A DNA stretch of 64,000 nt from Gymnogyps californianus (Eukaryota; Chordata; Aves; Accipitriformes; Cathartidae): the NCBI RefSeq assembly GCF_018139145.2, contig NC_059477.1, positions 42,655,502-42,719,501 on the forward strand, in the 5' to 3' direction. The notes under the pieces were generated by a model. That model had not been told where the DNA came from. It searched no databases and saw only the letters and a program-made list of their open reading frames with translations. Position numbers and translations under genes: made by a program. Of the stretch, positions 20,895-34,007 are shown one piece after another. Each line of letters opens with the position of its first letter. Positions within the stretch are counted from its first letter, which is position 1.

Positions 20895-23800
20895 GATGAC
20901 CGCGAGGCTTATTTCCAAAGATAATTGGCCTGTGGGTCCAAATGAAGGTGGTAGAGGTTATATTCATCCACAGATGCTCCAGTCTGAAAAAGCTGGTTGG
21001 TACTGCAGTCCGTTCAGCACACCCTGTGAAGTGCTACGGCACCAGTGCCACGTAGAAGACCTCTCTTTTGGAGAAGTAAAGGCAGTATAAAAGCTGTGGT
21101 GGAGCTTGTTTCAGGAGAGAAAACGAGGATGAAAGGAGGCTGTGAGGGTCTGAAGAATCATCTTGACTTGGAAATTAATTCTGTGCTTTCTATCAGTAGA
21201 AAACAAATTTCTTCTTTAATGTAGAACTGTGTGAGCAGATGAATGATGTACACAAAACACTGAGGGGGAAATGCTTTTCTCTTTAATTTTTTTTTTAAAT
21301 TATTTTATTTGAGAACCTGTAATACTTGGGATAGATAGTTAACAGTGTTTTCCTTGTGCGTGTTTACCGTGCTGAATGCATTCATGAAAAGTAAGAGATT
21401 CAGCTGACTGGGATCAAATGGCAAAAGAATGGGAGAAGAGGGATGTAGGAAGGTAAGTCTCAGACTTTGTACGGTTTAAAATGAAATGACCTTTCAGATC
21501 AGCACACGTGAAGGTTTACGTGATCAGGTATGTGACCGATGAGCTTTCCTCCTAAGTGAGGCATCTCTCGCGCACAGTGAGTCTGCAAAAGCTTTGTACA
21601 GCAAATCATTGGTACTGTACCATATCGTTACCACAGTTGTCCAGCTCTCTGTTTGTAGGCCATCACTTGGTTTGTGAGCAACAGAGATGTTTTCCAGAAA
21701 TAAAGCTGTGCATACGCCTGTAAATCCAGACTGGTGTTCAGACCAGAAGGCAGGTGGGCTTTCGCTGTCCTAGAGAAGGATTTTGGCAGAAGGTTAAATG
21801 CTTCAATTAGAATATAAAAGAAATTGTGCAAGAGTTTACATGAGCTGAGTCCTTCCGTGTTCAGCAGCAGCATCCTTCATCAGCAAGTGTGATGCAAATG
21901 AATTCATCATTTCACGGAGCAGGGCAGGAAAACCCACTCACAGTTTTCACGTGCTGATACTGCTCCTGCAGCCTCAGATACTGCAGTAATTACAGAGGGC
22001 AGTCAGTGCATCGTGAGCATGCTGGATTTTCAGTTAAGATGAGGAACTCGAATACCTACAAATGTGAGTGAGGCAAAAATTGATTAAGCATGAAATTCTT
22101 CTCTGGCAGTGAATTCTTGGTTGGCTCAGAGACAAAAGGTTGCACAACTGAAAGGGAAAAGTACTTTTACTTAGAAAGCTCAAAGCTATTGTTTGTTTGG
22201 TTTTGCTAATGTTTATTTTATGTCTGATGGCAAATCTTTCTTAAAGGTGAATTATCCCTTCTCTTTAGCAAGTGGAGTGAAAACTACCCAGATGCACTTG
22301 TAAGGCATTCAGTCAATTGTTAAAACCGGATCCATTTTAGGTGCTCTGAGGAAGTGGTCATCCTTGAGGTGCAATAGCCCATGTAGACCGGAGTATTACT
22401 TGTGTTTCTAGTACAAAGCACAGCACTGAATCAACCCAGGCAATATACATAAATAAGCATATAGATGTATAGATGCATTGAAACAGAAAAAAGAATACCT
22501 GTTATAATATTTTTAAGGTTAATCTACAAGCTTATTTGGGTACATTCTCCCAATTGCTACAGCTGTGCCGAAACGTATTCCACAGAAAAGACGTGTAAGG
22601 AGAAAACCACCTCCTCATAACACGGAAAAAATCCCTATTGAGAAATGGTGGGTTTAGGAATTACTTGTTAAGAAGATACTCCTCATGCGAGAGCTCTGCA
22701 TTGGCACTGCATGCGTTGCATCTGCCCAAGTCCACCCTTCCCGGCAGGGCTGGTGGCTCACAGAAGAGCTGTGTTTTAACTCTTTGGTAGAACCGTAAGC
22801 ACCGTGGTTTACTGCAGCGAAAACTTTTCTCAGAAAGATACTAGTGAAAAACAGGGAATCTTTTGCTGAACTGTAAAGCAGTGTAGCCAAAACACTGATT
22901 AAGGCCTTGAATGTGGCTGCTCTTATCCTGCTGAGCTTTTAGCGTGGCTGACCTTGTGCTCTGTGATACCACGTCCATGGACACATGTCTGCCGTTCTTC
23001 TGTGGAAGCTGTATACACTGACTCTCTGGCGCTTAGTAATGACCTAGTTTTGGTTTCCAAGTTGCTGCTACTTACTCAAGGTGCCGGGGGCCTGGCTGTG
23101 GGCTGCTTCCTCCTCTTTCAATTAGTAGAGATTTTTAGTTTTCTGCTTATTCCCTTGATTAGCAATTTTTGGGTTGAAACTTTCCTCACAGGAGCGCGAA
23201 TCAGCAACTATTGCAGCATCTCAGTGCACTATAATAATAAAGGCTTTAGTGGTTAAAAGAGAACAGATCAGTAGATTTATGGATTTTTCTGGCCAAACTC
23301 CATCCTTGGAGATGTCTGTGCAGGTCCTCCTGCAGGGACTTCTCGGAAGTTGTGCACAGCTGAGAGTGGAGTTTGGTCCTCAGCAAAGGCTGTGTTTGCA
23401 TCGCTGTTACTGCCACGTTAACTGCCAGCACAGGACAGAGACTTTTTAAAATGATGGAGATCTTAAAGTCTTTGCGTTTCCATCTTACACTCCAGGAGTT
23501 TTACCAGATGGCATCTTCTAGCTACCAAGCAGTCCTTTCTGGTGGGGTGGCCTTCGCTCCTGTTGAACTGCCAGGCCTGTGGGGCAGGAGAGACCTAACA
23601 GGGCTCTTGGAGGGGTTGCAAGCGTTATTTATTACCTGCGTGGGTACCTTAAAGGCATTTTAGTACTTTCATGAGTACATGTGCTTTTTTTGTGGATCCA
23701 TGCAGTGATGTGGGAAGGGTTGTGGTCTTGCATGGAAAAGTTAGGAGGAGCTGGGCGGCAAGTTGGCACATTCAGTATGTTTATTAGAAAAGCGAAGGGC

Positions 23801-24155
23801 ACCCTAGCTTCATTGCCGGCATAGATTTCACATTAACAGGACACTTCAAATGCGGCTGAGGAACTAACTTAGCTGCCTGCTCCGTCTCCCCTCAGTTATC
23901 TTGGAGGCATTTCTAACTTTGTGGGAGGGAATGTGGCTGAAGAAATATCAACATGCCATGAGCAAGTACACTTCATTAGGCAACAGAGTTTAAAATGTTT
24001 TGCATTAGTAGGAGGCTGAACTGTGTTGTTTTTGTCTTGTTTGTGTACTTGGTGGCGGATGGTGGATGGAGGGAAGGATCTTGCATACTGTGCGTTTGAG
24101 CAGCAGGGAGCAATTTGACAATATATAATAAAAATCCATCATAATGATAAAGTTT

Positions 24156-24177
24156 AAAAAAAAAAAAAGAAAAAAAA
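24156..24177. repeat. A-rich tract (A13-G-A7)
   Basis: Thirteen A, one G, seven A, followed by TTTGGG. I looked for a retroposed gene upstream of this tail and found none. Confidence 0.85.
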
Positions 24178-27100
24178 TTTGGGTTTGCTGTCCCACAGCC
24201 ATGCCAGCCCCTGACTTGCTGGAGCAACTGTCCCTCGCTGGGCACCCTGAGATGCGCAGGAGGCTGGCACGGCTGTGGGAAGCAATGGTCCTCTTCAGGG
24301 GATGCTGGGGTTTAAGGAAGTGGTGTTTAACCGTGACTTCACTGATGCTGTTATCTTGTCTGTCAGCTGAGGATGTGTGTCCTGTGATAGGCCATGTGAT
24401 CTGTTACGCCACATTTTTATCACGTTAGGATTACTTGTACTCTCTTCATTCTCTTTATTTTTGATCGGAGCAGCCTGTAGCTTACAAAACAGCTAAGCTT
24501 TTTGAGCACTATCCCTGTGTTTTTTGTCATGAGAACCCGGTGGTGTTTGCACATCGTCTTCATAGCATGCATTTGTGCAGCATATGTTTTTGCAAATCTC
24601 ATGTAACTGTGATGGCATTTTTTTCTACTTTTATGTCACGTTATGATCTCTGGAAAATGTCACCAAGTGTTTCAGCTGAATAAGAAATCAAAAGACAAGT
24701 CCTTTCTTTTTAGGATAATTGCCTGCCTTTGCTGCTCCATCCCCAGGGAGTAAAAGCACTTGTACGGCTGTGGGCTCTGCCTCGTGCAGGTCTGTATCCC
24801 GCAGGCTTATCCGGGTGTTAAAATAGTCCCTCAGGTCCCCTGCAAGTGACCAAAGGCACAGGTGTGGGCTAACACTGAAGTGTATTTGTCTTAAAAACAG
24901 GATTTGTGTCTCCTGAATGCTTCCTCCGACCCCAGTGGGCGCAGGTCTGAGCGGAGGTCAGGCAGGGCTGAGTGGCTGGTTATCAGGCCGTGCCGTGTCA
25001 GACCGGTGAGCAGATGCAGCCCGGAGTGTAGGAGATAGCGGCAGGGAGAGGGGACAGCCTTGGCCCCCGGCAGTGAGGACGCCCTCGCCTTCCTGACCTG
25101 GCATGGCCGCAGACGAGGTCGACTCAATCAAAGGTGATACTCATCAAAAAAATTAGCCTTGTACAGGTGCCCTGATGCACTAATGAGTTGGGTTTTTTTT
25201 AATTACTGGGAGGCTGTGTGTATCTGAGCACTCCATGTGTAAGCAAGAAGGTCAGCTGAAGCAAATGTCATTCCCCTGACCTGATGGTATTTGCCATCTG
25301 AAACGTATGGCTTGCTTGTAACATCTGGTGGATATCTCTTTTAATTTGAATGCCACTGATGTTTCTGAAAGATGCTTTTCATTACATTCATGGGGCCTGA
25401 TTTTGCTGGTGTTAAAGGCTCTTCCACTTCTAGAGGGATACACGGGCGTGTTGAGGAGATAAGAATTGGGCTCTTAGTTTATTTAAAATTATGCCATCTG
25501 GTTGTGCTGGGGGCGAGAAGCAACAGCAGCTAAAAGGGACTAACTTGCAAGAAGTCTTTGTATCTAGCTTGGTGAGGACTGTTGGTGGTTGTGTGTCTGT
25601 AGATGCAAATCTAATCTGTTGTCCTAATCTGACAAATTTAGGAGGAGTTGATGGACTCCAGAGGTGATCTCTGCTCCTCCTTCTCGGTGAAAAATACAGT
25701 CTTTCTTGCAAGTGTGGTAATTCTCTGCATTATGAGATGGGACAAATGGTTTTTGTTCTCTTGTCTGGATGCGTAAGATGAAATTAATACGCGCAGTTCT
25801 CTCAGAGAGCTTTACTGATGCAGGTGAGGGCTGAATTTGGCCTGTGTTTTCTTAGTTTTGATCTACAACAGTCTGCATTCCTAAATTAGAGAAGATTTGC
25901 ACTAGAAATATACACCGTGAGCATTTTGAAATACCCCGAGCCTGGGATGGGGAGCAGGGGGTGTCACGGGGTGGGTGGCTGGTTTAAGTCCCTCCATCCC
26001 ACGCAGCAGGCAAGCATTACTGCCCTCCTTGTCTGGTAGTGTCAGGTAAAGCACCAATTCCCTGTTCTTCTCTTTTTCTCCTACCGTCAGGTTTCATCTG
26101 AAGGGGTTTGTGCATTTTACTATCCCCAAAGCACTTTTGATGGGGTGTAAAACAACTCAGTTTTCCTTGCCTGGCTCTTGTAAGAAACAGAAAAGTCTTG
26201 GGTTGAATATTCAGCCTGAGACAGACCCAACATAGAGACCTCAATGAACTAGTCAATGCACGTCACAGTTAAAAGCATCTGGAGATGGGCTGGCAAGAAG
26301 GACAGAATAATAAATTGTGTTATTAGCCTAGCGATATAGACTTCTGTGTAACTATAAGTACAAATTTAATTGGAAATTTAGGAGTGAAACCAACTCCTGG
26401 CTGTTTACAATGTTATCTCCTTCCGTAATGGGAAAAGCATGTATTTATTTTTGAATATAGCATATTATATATGAGCTCCTGTAAAATGAAAAGGTTTTAT
26501 TTTACTTTAGATAAAACAATAACCATACTTATAAACCTCTATGAGTGGACTTCTTTGGATAGTGTTTTACACTGGATTCTTTACTTCCTTCTTTCTGTTA
26601 AGTGCTCAAACCCTCAGATTACATGAAAATATAAAACTTTCATTTTAACATGCAACATCTTTTCTGAAGATTTCCCAGAGTCTGTGGCTTGTGGTAGCAC
26701 CATATTGTGCAGAGGTTATGTTACACGAATAACCATTTCACTTGTAATCTTAGTCATACACGATTTAGGATCTATAGAGTTTTTTACTGTTCTTTTACTT
26801 AATAGTTGAATCATCTGGAAAACATATTTAAATTTTTACATCGTGTATTTTTTTCTGATGTTAAACCAGTCTAAAAGTCAGCGTAAGTTTTCTTCAGCAC
26901 GCAGCCCGGAGCACTCAGGAATGATGTCCCGCCTCAGCAGAGCATCTGCGGTCAGCACGGGATACATCAGAAACAGCTTAATAGGTTTTAAAATCTGGTG
27001 CACAAGTTCCAGGTGATGAGAAATTCTCTTTACCTGGTAAGCTTTCAGACTGCTCTGCCTGAGTGTAGTTGCTCTAAGCTTCCTTTCTAAAGACTGTAAT

Positions 27101-27467
27101 ATTATTATAGTACGAAGAATAAGCCCACAGCACAGGTTTTTCTCTTTCTTTCTAAATAGATGTTGTAACTGAGAACCAGGTAGAAGCAGATGTTATTTCA
27201 GGAGCACAGAAATAAAAAAATCCTAGCCTTTTATTTTAAAGCTCATGTGCCAGGGAATAGTAATTTACATGAGGATGCAGAAGCGCTGTTCCAGTCTGAC
27301 ACGTCCCCTGGCACTCGGCTCTGCCTCCACAGCGGACTTGCCCTGCTCAGAGATAATGGCACACGGGGTTTCGCCCCTGCCTTTCCTTTGCTGTCCTGGA
27401 AGGCAGGCAGGGAGTTAGCTGGATGGTGTGAACAGAAGATGCTAAAAGGCTGCTGGGATGCAGTGAC

Positions 27468-27519
27468 TTTGGTACCAGCGGGTGTTCGGGGTCCGTTTCG
27501 GTACCAGTCTGGTACCAAA
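27468..27519. repeat. Inverted repeat built on three GGTACC units
   Basis: TTTGGTACCAG (27468-27478) is the exact reverse complement of CTGGTACCAAA (27509-27519). A third GGTACCAG at 27500-27507 can pair alternatively with CTGGTACC at 27509-27516 across a one-base loop. As RNA, the outer arms would form an 11-bp hairpin with a 30-base loop. It may be a hairpin or a protein-binding palindrome. No transposon context was recognised. Confidence 0.75.
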
Positions 27520-30500
27520 ACAGTCTCGTAACTGTGAATGCAGTTTTTCAGGCTGTCCCCCGCCTGTGCAAGCGGTGACAAAGCAGAAACTGTGTGCTGA
27601 GGTCATGTGAACGCTCTTACTGCTGCCAGCCTGAGCTGCTGCCCTCCTGCATGCCGTAGTCCATGCTGCATCACGAGCCTTCGAGGCTTCACCGTGACTT
27701 GGTGCCTGTGACGCTTACGTCAAGAGCTTGTGTTGATTCACATAAGGGCTTGGGGTTTTGGTAAATTGCACTGTGGTTTTTCTCCTCCGTTAGTTCATAT
27801 TGTTAGTGAAATCAGTATCGTATTGCCGGGGGGGTTGGGAGACTGGGCAGGCTAATGCATAGGAGAGGCACTGATGGGCCTGGGAATGGCTGACCTGACC
27901 TCTGTTGCTAGAGTTTCTGTGCCAGGATCGCGTTTTCTGTTAGAAATAAGGAGTTGAAGTGCCCACACTCTCTGTGCATCCCTAACAGCCTCCGCCCTGC
28001 TCATGCTTCCATTTTGACGGCATATGGTATAAATGTCATTGCTTGCGTTCTGTAAGCAGGGGCCAGCAGTGACTTGGGACGGAGATGACAGACTTACCAT
28101 TTTAGCTTCTCATTAAAATACACTGGTGTAATTCTTAAAGTGAAGGCAAAACCTAAGGTCTTTAATACAAGGAAGTTCACTTCAAAAGGAAATTGACGGG
28201 TACTGTAGCAAGTCCATTGCTGCTCCATCATAGGTATTATTGAAGTACTGTGTATGGTGGTCACACTCCTGGTATTATTGTATAGTTGAAAAATGCAAGA
28301 GAAGAGCAGTCTGGATGCACAGCCCAAGGGCATTTAATACTCAGAAGCAGTTACCAGTAGAAGAGATTTCTAAATAATGGTGAAACCATTTACTTATATC
28401 GGAATTTTAGTTTAAATTACTTAGAATCAGAGTTTCTGGCCATCCTGTTAGAAAAGTTCATGTACTGGCATACACATCATACCCAAGTTCAGCGCAGTCA
28501 CGGCAGTAACTTGGTTTTGGTTGTCAATAGATTGATTATACATGTTGCAAATAGGTACTTTAGCACTTTGTGTGTGAACTTCACCTTTCCTTAGAACTAC
28601 CTCACAGCCAAAGATACGTTGTTATCAAATTTCGTACATTGAATCCTCAAAAGCTGTTCTTTTAAACATCAAGTAATTTTTGTTAATTTATGAATTGTGA
28701 AGCCAGGAAAACCTCAAATGAGATTTGATAAATGCTATTACCAGTATATATGCATAAGATGAATTGAATAATAGAAAAAAACCAAAGAGTTTTGTTCATG
28801 TATTCCCTTTCTTCTTAGTATCCTGAAAATGAGTTAGGAGGGCCGAGTGCGATGGAGACAGTGCTTCGAACAGAAGAATTTATGCTAATTGACAGCTAAT
28901 GGATCAGCTACTTTCCAAATAAAGACTGGGAACAGGCAGCCTTACATTCTGCTAGGTCAAGTTTAATAATCATTTGGAGTAGAAATCCAGGGAGAAGTAA
29001 AGCACTCTCACATTCAAATATAGCACTAGAGTGCTAAAAAATGCAAGAAGTTTGTAGGTTTTGGTAATTTGACAGTAATGTGCAAGCCATTTGGGATGGT
29101 CAGTCCCAAGTCAGTCACATTTCTCACCAGACCAAATGAGATTTTGTCTCTGAAAATGTGTAATTTAAAGAGTGACTTCCAGCTCTCCAAGTAGAGTATT
29201 ATTTTCATCTTAACATATGAATATTAGAACTGAAAATCCACCAAAGGTGCAGCCAATTGTTTAGATTCATGAGGGACAGATGCCTGGAAGAAGTGCTGGG
29301 TATTAAATGAAAAGGCTTTATGTTAAATGTCGGTATTTAGGAGAGGGTTCTGCAATCTGTTTTCTAGGAGGTAATCCAGGAAAAGGAATCCGGTCCTGCG
29401 GAAGGAGCTGGGAGTGAAACGAGGCTGTCTTGATATGGGGAGCTAATGGGAGCTAGGGAAGAGCAAGTCTCTTCATCGGATGCTCTTTGCCAGGTTTTGT
29501 GCTCTGGAGGGCTGCAAAATGCAGGTCAGAGTAACTGCAGATTGGGTGTAAGCGTTACCTGTTGCTCTAGGAAGGACTGAAAAGGTGGTTCCTAAATACA
29601 GATATGGCCAGGTAGTTCTGCATTTTTCATGTGCTTTTTTAATTTAATAGGATTATTAATTTTCATTAGGATTTTAACATTTATCCCAGAGAACAAGGGG
29701 GGCTGAGGGACAGCCCTGCGGTGGCCCTTTCCCGGTACGACCTCCGCAGAGGAGCCTTGCGCCAGTCTCCAGCTGTGGGCTTATTGCCAGCTCGAGCACT
29801 GGAGAAATGAATCTATTCCCCAGCCTGGGGGCAAGGGAGCATTGAGGAACACTGTTGTATGTATGAGGGAGATGCTGTTTAATTACATAGCACATTTCTC
29901 CATGAAATTATCCAGTGGTGATTATCATTACCAGTATAGGTGTGCATCAGTGGTATATTTTTTTCCTCCTTAACTGCTTCTCAGGATATTCTAAAGCTCT
30001 TAAAAACAAGGAAAAAAGGGAATGCCGTTGTTTCCAAACAGTAAATAACCTGTGAGTAAGTAGACCTGTTACATATTATTTAATACTCATGTTGTTCATC
30101 ACTTGCAGCAACAACTTTAGCAGTTTATTTTAAGGTTTGGGCAGTCTAGGAAGAGATTGCTTTTGTCTGTTCCTTTTGTTGAATTTCTCAGGTACATTGG
30201 TCTTAGATACCCCCTTTTCTTTCTGTTTCTTTGGTGACTGTGCAAGGGTATCTCTCTCTTCCTTTTTTTCCCATTTGGAGCCTGGTGTCACAGTCCATCC
30301 CTACCTCTCCTCTTCCAGGAGAATGCAGTTTTTCTTAACCTTTTAAAATGAGTAGGACTCCGGAACTGTGAGTATTCTGATGCCATCTACCATCTCTAGC
30401 TTTGTAAAATCCTTCCTGATGATGAAATGACTTGGTTTTACTATTGCGTGTGGCATTTCTTGTCTCCTCATTTTCTGCATCCCAGCGGTTTACAGACTTC

Positions 30501-33500
30501 TGTTCTTCCTTTATGCTTTGCTCAAACCTTAATCTGAAGATTGGGGAGTTTAATTCATCAAATCTCAGTTTCATTTGCTCTTAGGTGGTTGGTAAGCCTA
30601 ACATGGTTTCTGAAAATGCTCCTTTACTTTGTATATTCTCTTCCCTTGACTGACTCGCCACCTGCCTTCCAGTGGTCCTCTCCCTCTCCACCCCAGACTA
30701 GTTCTCCTGCACTTCCCGCATGCTCATGCCCAGCTGTGAGTCTCACAGCTTGTTATTCCTTCTGCAGGTTTTTATGTTGTATCTGACTCCTTTTGTCTGG
30801 GCTGAGCTACAAGAGCTACTTTTCCATATCTTAATCCTCATCTGTCTAAATCAGCCCTTTTTTTTTTTGCTTGCAGATGATATTATCCCCTGGTTGTCCC
30901 TGTTGAATACTCTGCAGGTTTACTTGCATGTCCCTTAAGCAGCTTACATATAAAAATGAGGATAATTTTCTAGTAATTTCCTGGGTTACCCAATTAAAAT
31001 TTAGTTGTTCCCGTAATTCAGTGAAAGAGTTATTCATAGCACAATCAATCGTGGAGTCTCGGAGTAGCCTGGAGTGCTCAAGCTCGCTCAGCTCCACAAC
31101 ACCCTGGCCAGGGAAGGAGCGACCGCACGCACCCGGCAGGAACGTGCTGCCCGTGCAGGCACCACTGTGACTTGCTTGGCTTCTTGCAAGTGCATCTGGG
31201 CGAACGGGCAGAAAATGCAATATATCTTCTCCGTTTATAGGAATGCCTTAGCCTGTATTTTCATAGCGGAGCACGTTGCAGAGAGGGATTAGTGGGCTGC
31301 AGCATGGCTGGCAATGTGTTGGGAGTTAGCAGGGAGCACTGCAGCGAGGCAAACTGTTCTCAGCTGCGCCGTTCCCGCTGGATGAAGCGCTGGGGCTGGC
31401 TGTCATTCCCCTTTTGCCAAGAGACCTGGTTGGAAACCAACTTAAACACAGCCTAATGTAAAGAAGCGTGGCTCTGGCCCACAGATGTTTAAAATGAATC
31501 ATGCTGCTTGTCTTTATTTCTCAGCTGGGGTTAACTCCTGGACTATGGAAAATAAAAATGGTCTTTTTATTGCTTTGGAGGCTGCATTGTTGAGCTAATG
31601 CCGTGGATGCTTGGTGATGAATACTGTAGCACCAAACAGCTGTCTGTGAGAGCAATACAATTGTGAGGCAATATGCAGCGAGATGATGTGATTGAATCGC
31701 AAATAGATAAACAGAGCTTTGTTTTCTCCGTGTATTTTCTGAACAGGGGCTTCTCTTCCCCATGATTTCCAAAAGATTAAAACTTACAGAAATAAGTAAT
31801 ATTTTAGCTAAGCAGCACAACACTCCCAGCAATACTCTTCCCTGCTAGATTTCTTATAATAAATCTCCATAAATTTCTTTGAAGGCAGTAGCATTAATGA
31901 CATATGACTACTCAAAAGCAGTAATAATAATCTTTCTGGTCATTAATTTAGGACATGGATTGGAAAGGCTTAGGAGTCCTAAAAGCTAGGATGTTTCTAG
32001 GCTCTGTCAGCCCTCCCGTTTGCCTGATGCTTTTGGCTCTCACCCAGGTATCTAACAACACCTGGCCTTTAAGGTAGTGTGCTTTGACAGACCTTGACTG
32101 ATGGAGGAATATATGCATAAATATAAGCATACATGATTCAGAGTTGATTGACTAATACTTTTATTATGGCATTAGTTGAGAATACTAGTAGAGGCGGATA
32201 GTTAATACAATTGAATGGATGTTCTTATGAAAATCATTCTAGTAAATGTTTTTAATGTAGGCTAAAACATATTAAAATACATGAAATTCATTTTAACTTT
32301 AAAATTTAACTTTCTCGACAGCAAACCCAGATCTAGGCTTATCAGTGCAAAATGATCCTTACTGAGAGCTGTTTATCGACTCAGCACTGTAATAAATCTT
32401 TCTTCGTAGTTTTTGGCAATCATTGCCTAGACTCAGCTGTACAGCAGGGAGTTAGGACCACAGTCTTGTTTCTGAAAGCAGTTGTTAGGGAAGATGGGAC
32501 ACAAGTGGTTAAGGGCAACTTACGAAAAATTAAGGATTGAAGATGGATGAGATGCAGTGAAAAGAGAAGACATTATTTTAAATACTACCCACACTTTCAC
32601 CAATATGAAGCTTTATCTGGTTTGGCCTGTTTGTAGAAATTGCCCAGTGGAGCTGATGGAGTGGAGCACTGTGAGAGAGACTTTACTGCAAGATGCTTAT
32701 TGTTGAATGTGGAAGGTGTTAATCAGGAAAATGGGATGTTCTCATAAAGTAAATTAATTTAATTGCAGTTCAGATTTTCTGTGCAAAGAGGGAGTAATCA
32801 AAGTAATTTCACTCAACTGGAGCACAGCATGGATAGACATCTCTTTTTGGTAGGCAGTGTATTAGTGATAGTTACCGCGAGAGCACTGTAGTTCAAAGAG
32901 TTTCTGTAATCTGGTGCATATTTTGCTGTGCTTCAGCCATTAACACTTTGGGACAAAAATTTCACCCTAATTAGGCCTTATTTCTCAACTGGCCATCTGT
33001 TCATTGAACTCTCTCTAAATCTTCCTCTGCTGCAAACTGTCCTCTGGCTGCATTGAGATCCTGGCTGTCTCGGCTGCTTTTGTAAAGCGAAACAGACTGA
33101 GCTGAAACAAGTTGATGTTGAGTCTTCGTACCCTGAACCTGTGAGTAGCTTGCACTGCAGAACTGTTTTTGGATGGACTTAATAAATGAGTCTATCTGGA
33201 CAAGAAAAGACCCAAAAGACACACATGACAGCGAGTTAATAAACAGCTATTGAAGACAATGGCCTTTTCCCCAGCCTCAGACTGCATGTCTCTCTGGCTC
33301 CCTTTTCTTTTTGTGAAATGCCAGGGTTCTTTTCTCTTCCTCTGCCCCCCTTTTAAACTCCGGTTTTCTCTCCAAAACCTTCATTTAACTCTCATAAGAC
33401 TAGTGCTTTTGGGATGTCTACTGCAGTATTTTTTTGCAGGCGGTGCGTGCACTAGAGATTAGTCCAGTTGATCGGCTTTCCCTAAGCGCAGTGGGAAATG

Positions 33501-33993
33501 TCTTTGCTGTTATGGCTTAACAAAGAGAAACGAGAAATCTGGGAAGGTTTCACCTTCCTAATCTGTGTTTTGTGTGACAGCCCCCTAAACTGTGCTCTGT
33601 TTGGGTAGATAGCCTGAGGTTATATACCGAGGTACAGGTACACCTGCAAATTCCCTGCCTGACCAGGTCTCAGAAACCTTCCTGTCTAGCTGGCATATTA
33701 GATCTGAATATGCCTGCAATCTTCTGGCCTCAGGGGGCTCGAGATGTATTTAATAATAACAATTATTCTTTTTTAACCTGTGTAGTTCCCTTTGCCAATG
33801 AATGCTTTACAGTGCTAGTGTTAATACACCTTAAGGAGTGAATCCTCCCTGCAAAGGCAGCCCAGGCAGTTGCATATGGTGCTGAGTTCAGCTCTGCTGC
33901 TTTGGGGGTGAATTTTGTTGTGAGCGCTCCCCCTGTCTTTAAGGGAGCTTTCACAACTTGAAGGATAATACCACACTGGCAGTGATACTTATT

Positions 33994-34007
33994 CCCCCCC
34001 CCCCCCC
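33994..34007. repeat. C14 homopolymer
   Basis: Fourteen consecutive C residues followed by TTTTCAG. In the sense RNA this forms an extended pyrimidine tract ending in an AG, which looks like a splice acceptor but has no recognisable exon after it. Confidence 0.9.

Noticed and set aside
23296..23325. Short CR1-like phrase CTCCATCCTTGGAGATGT
   Set aside because: It matches a CR1 3' motif over fewer than 20 bases, with unrelated sequence on both sides. Too short to call.
24005..24440. Possible processed pseudogene next to the A-rich tract at 24156
   Set aside because: No protein similarity was seen on either side of the A-rich tract, and no target-site duplication was found by eye.
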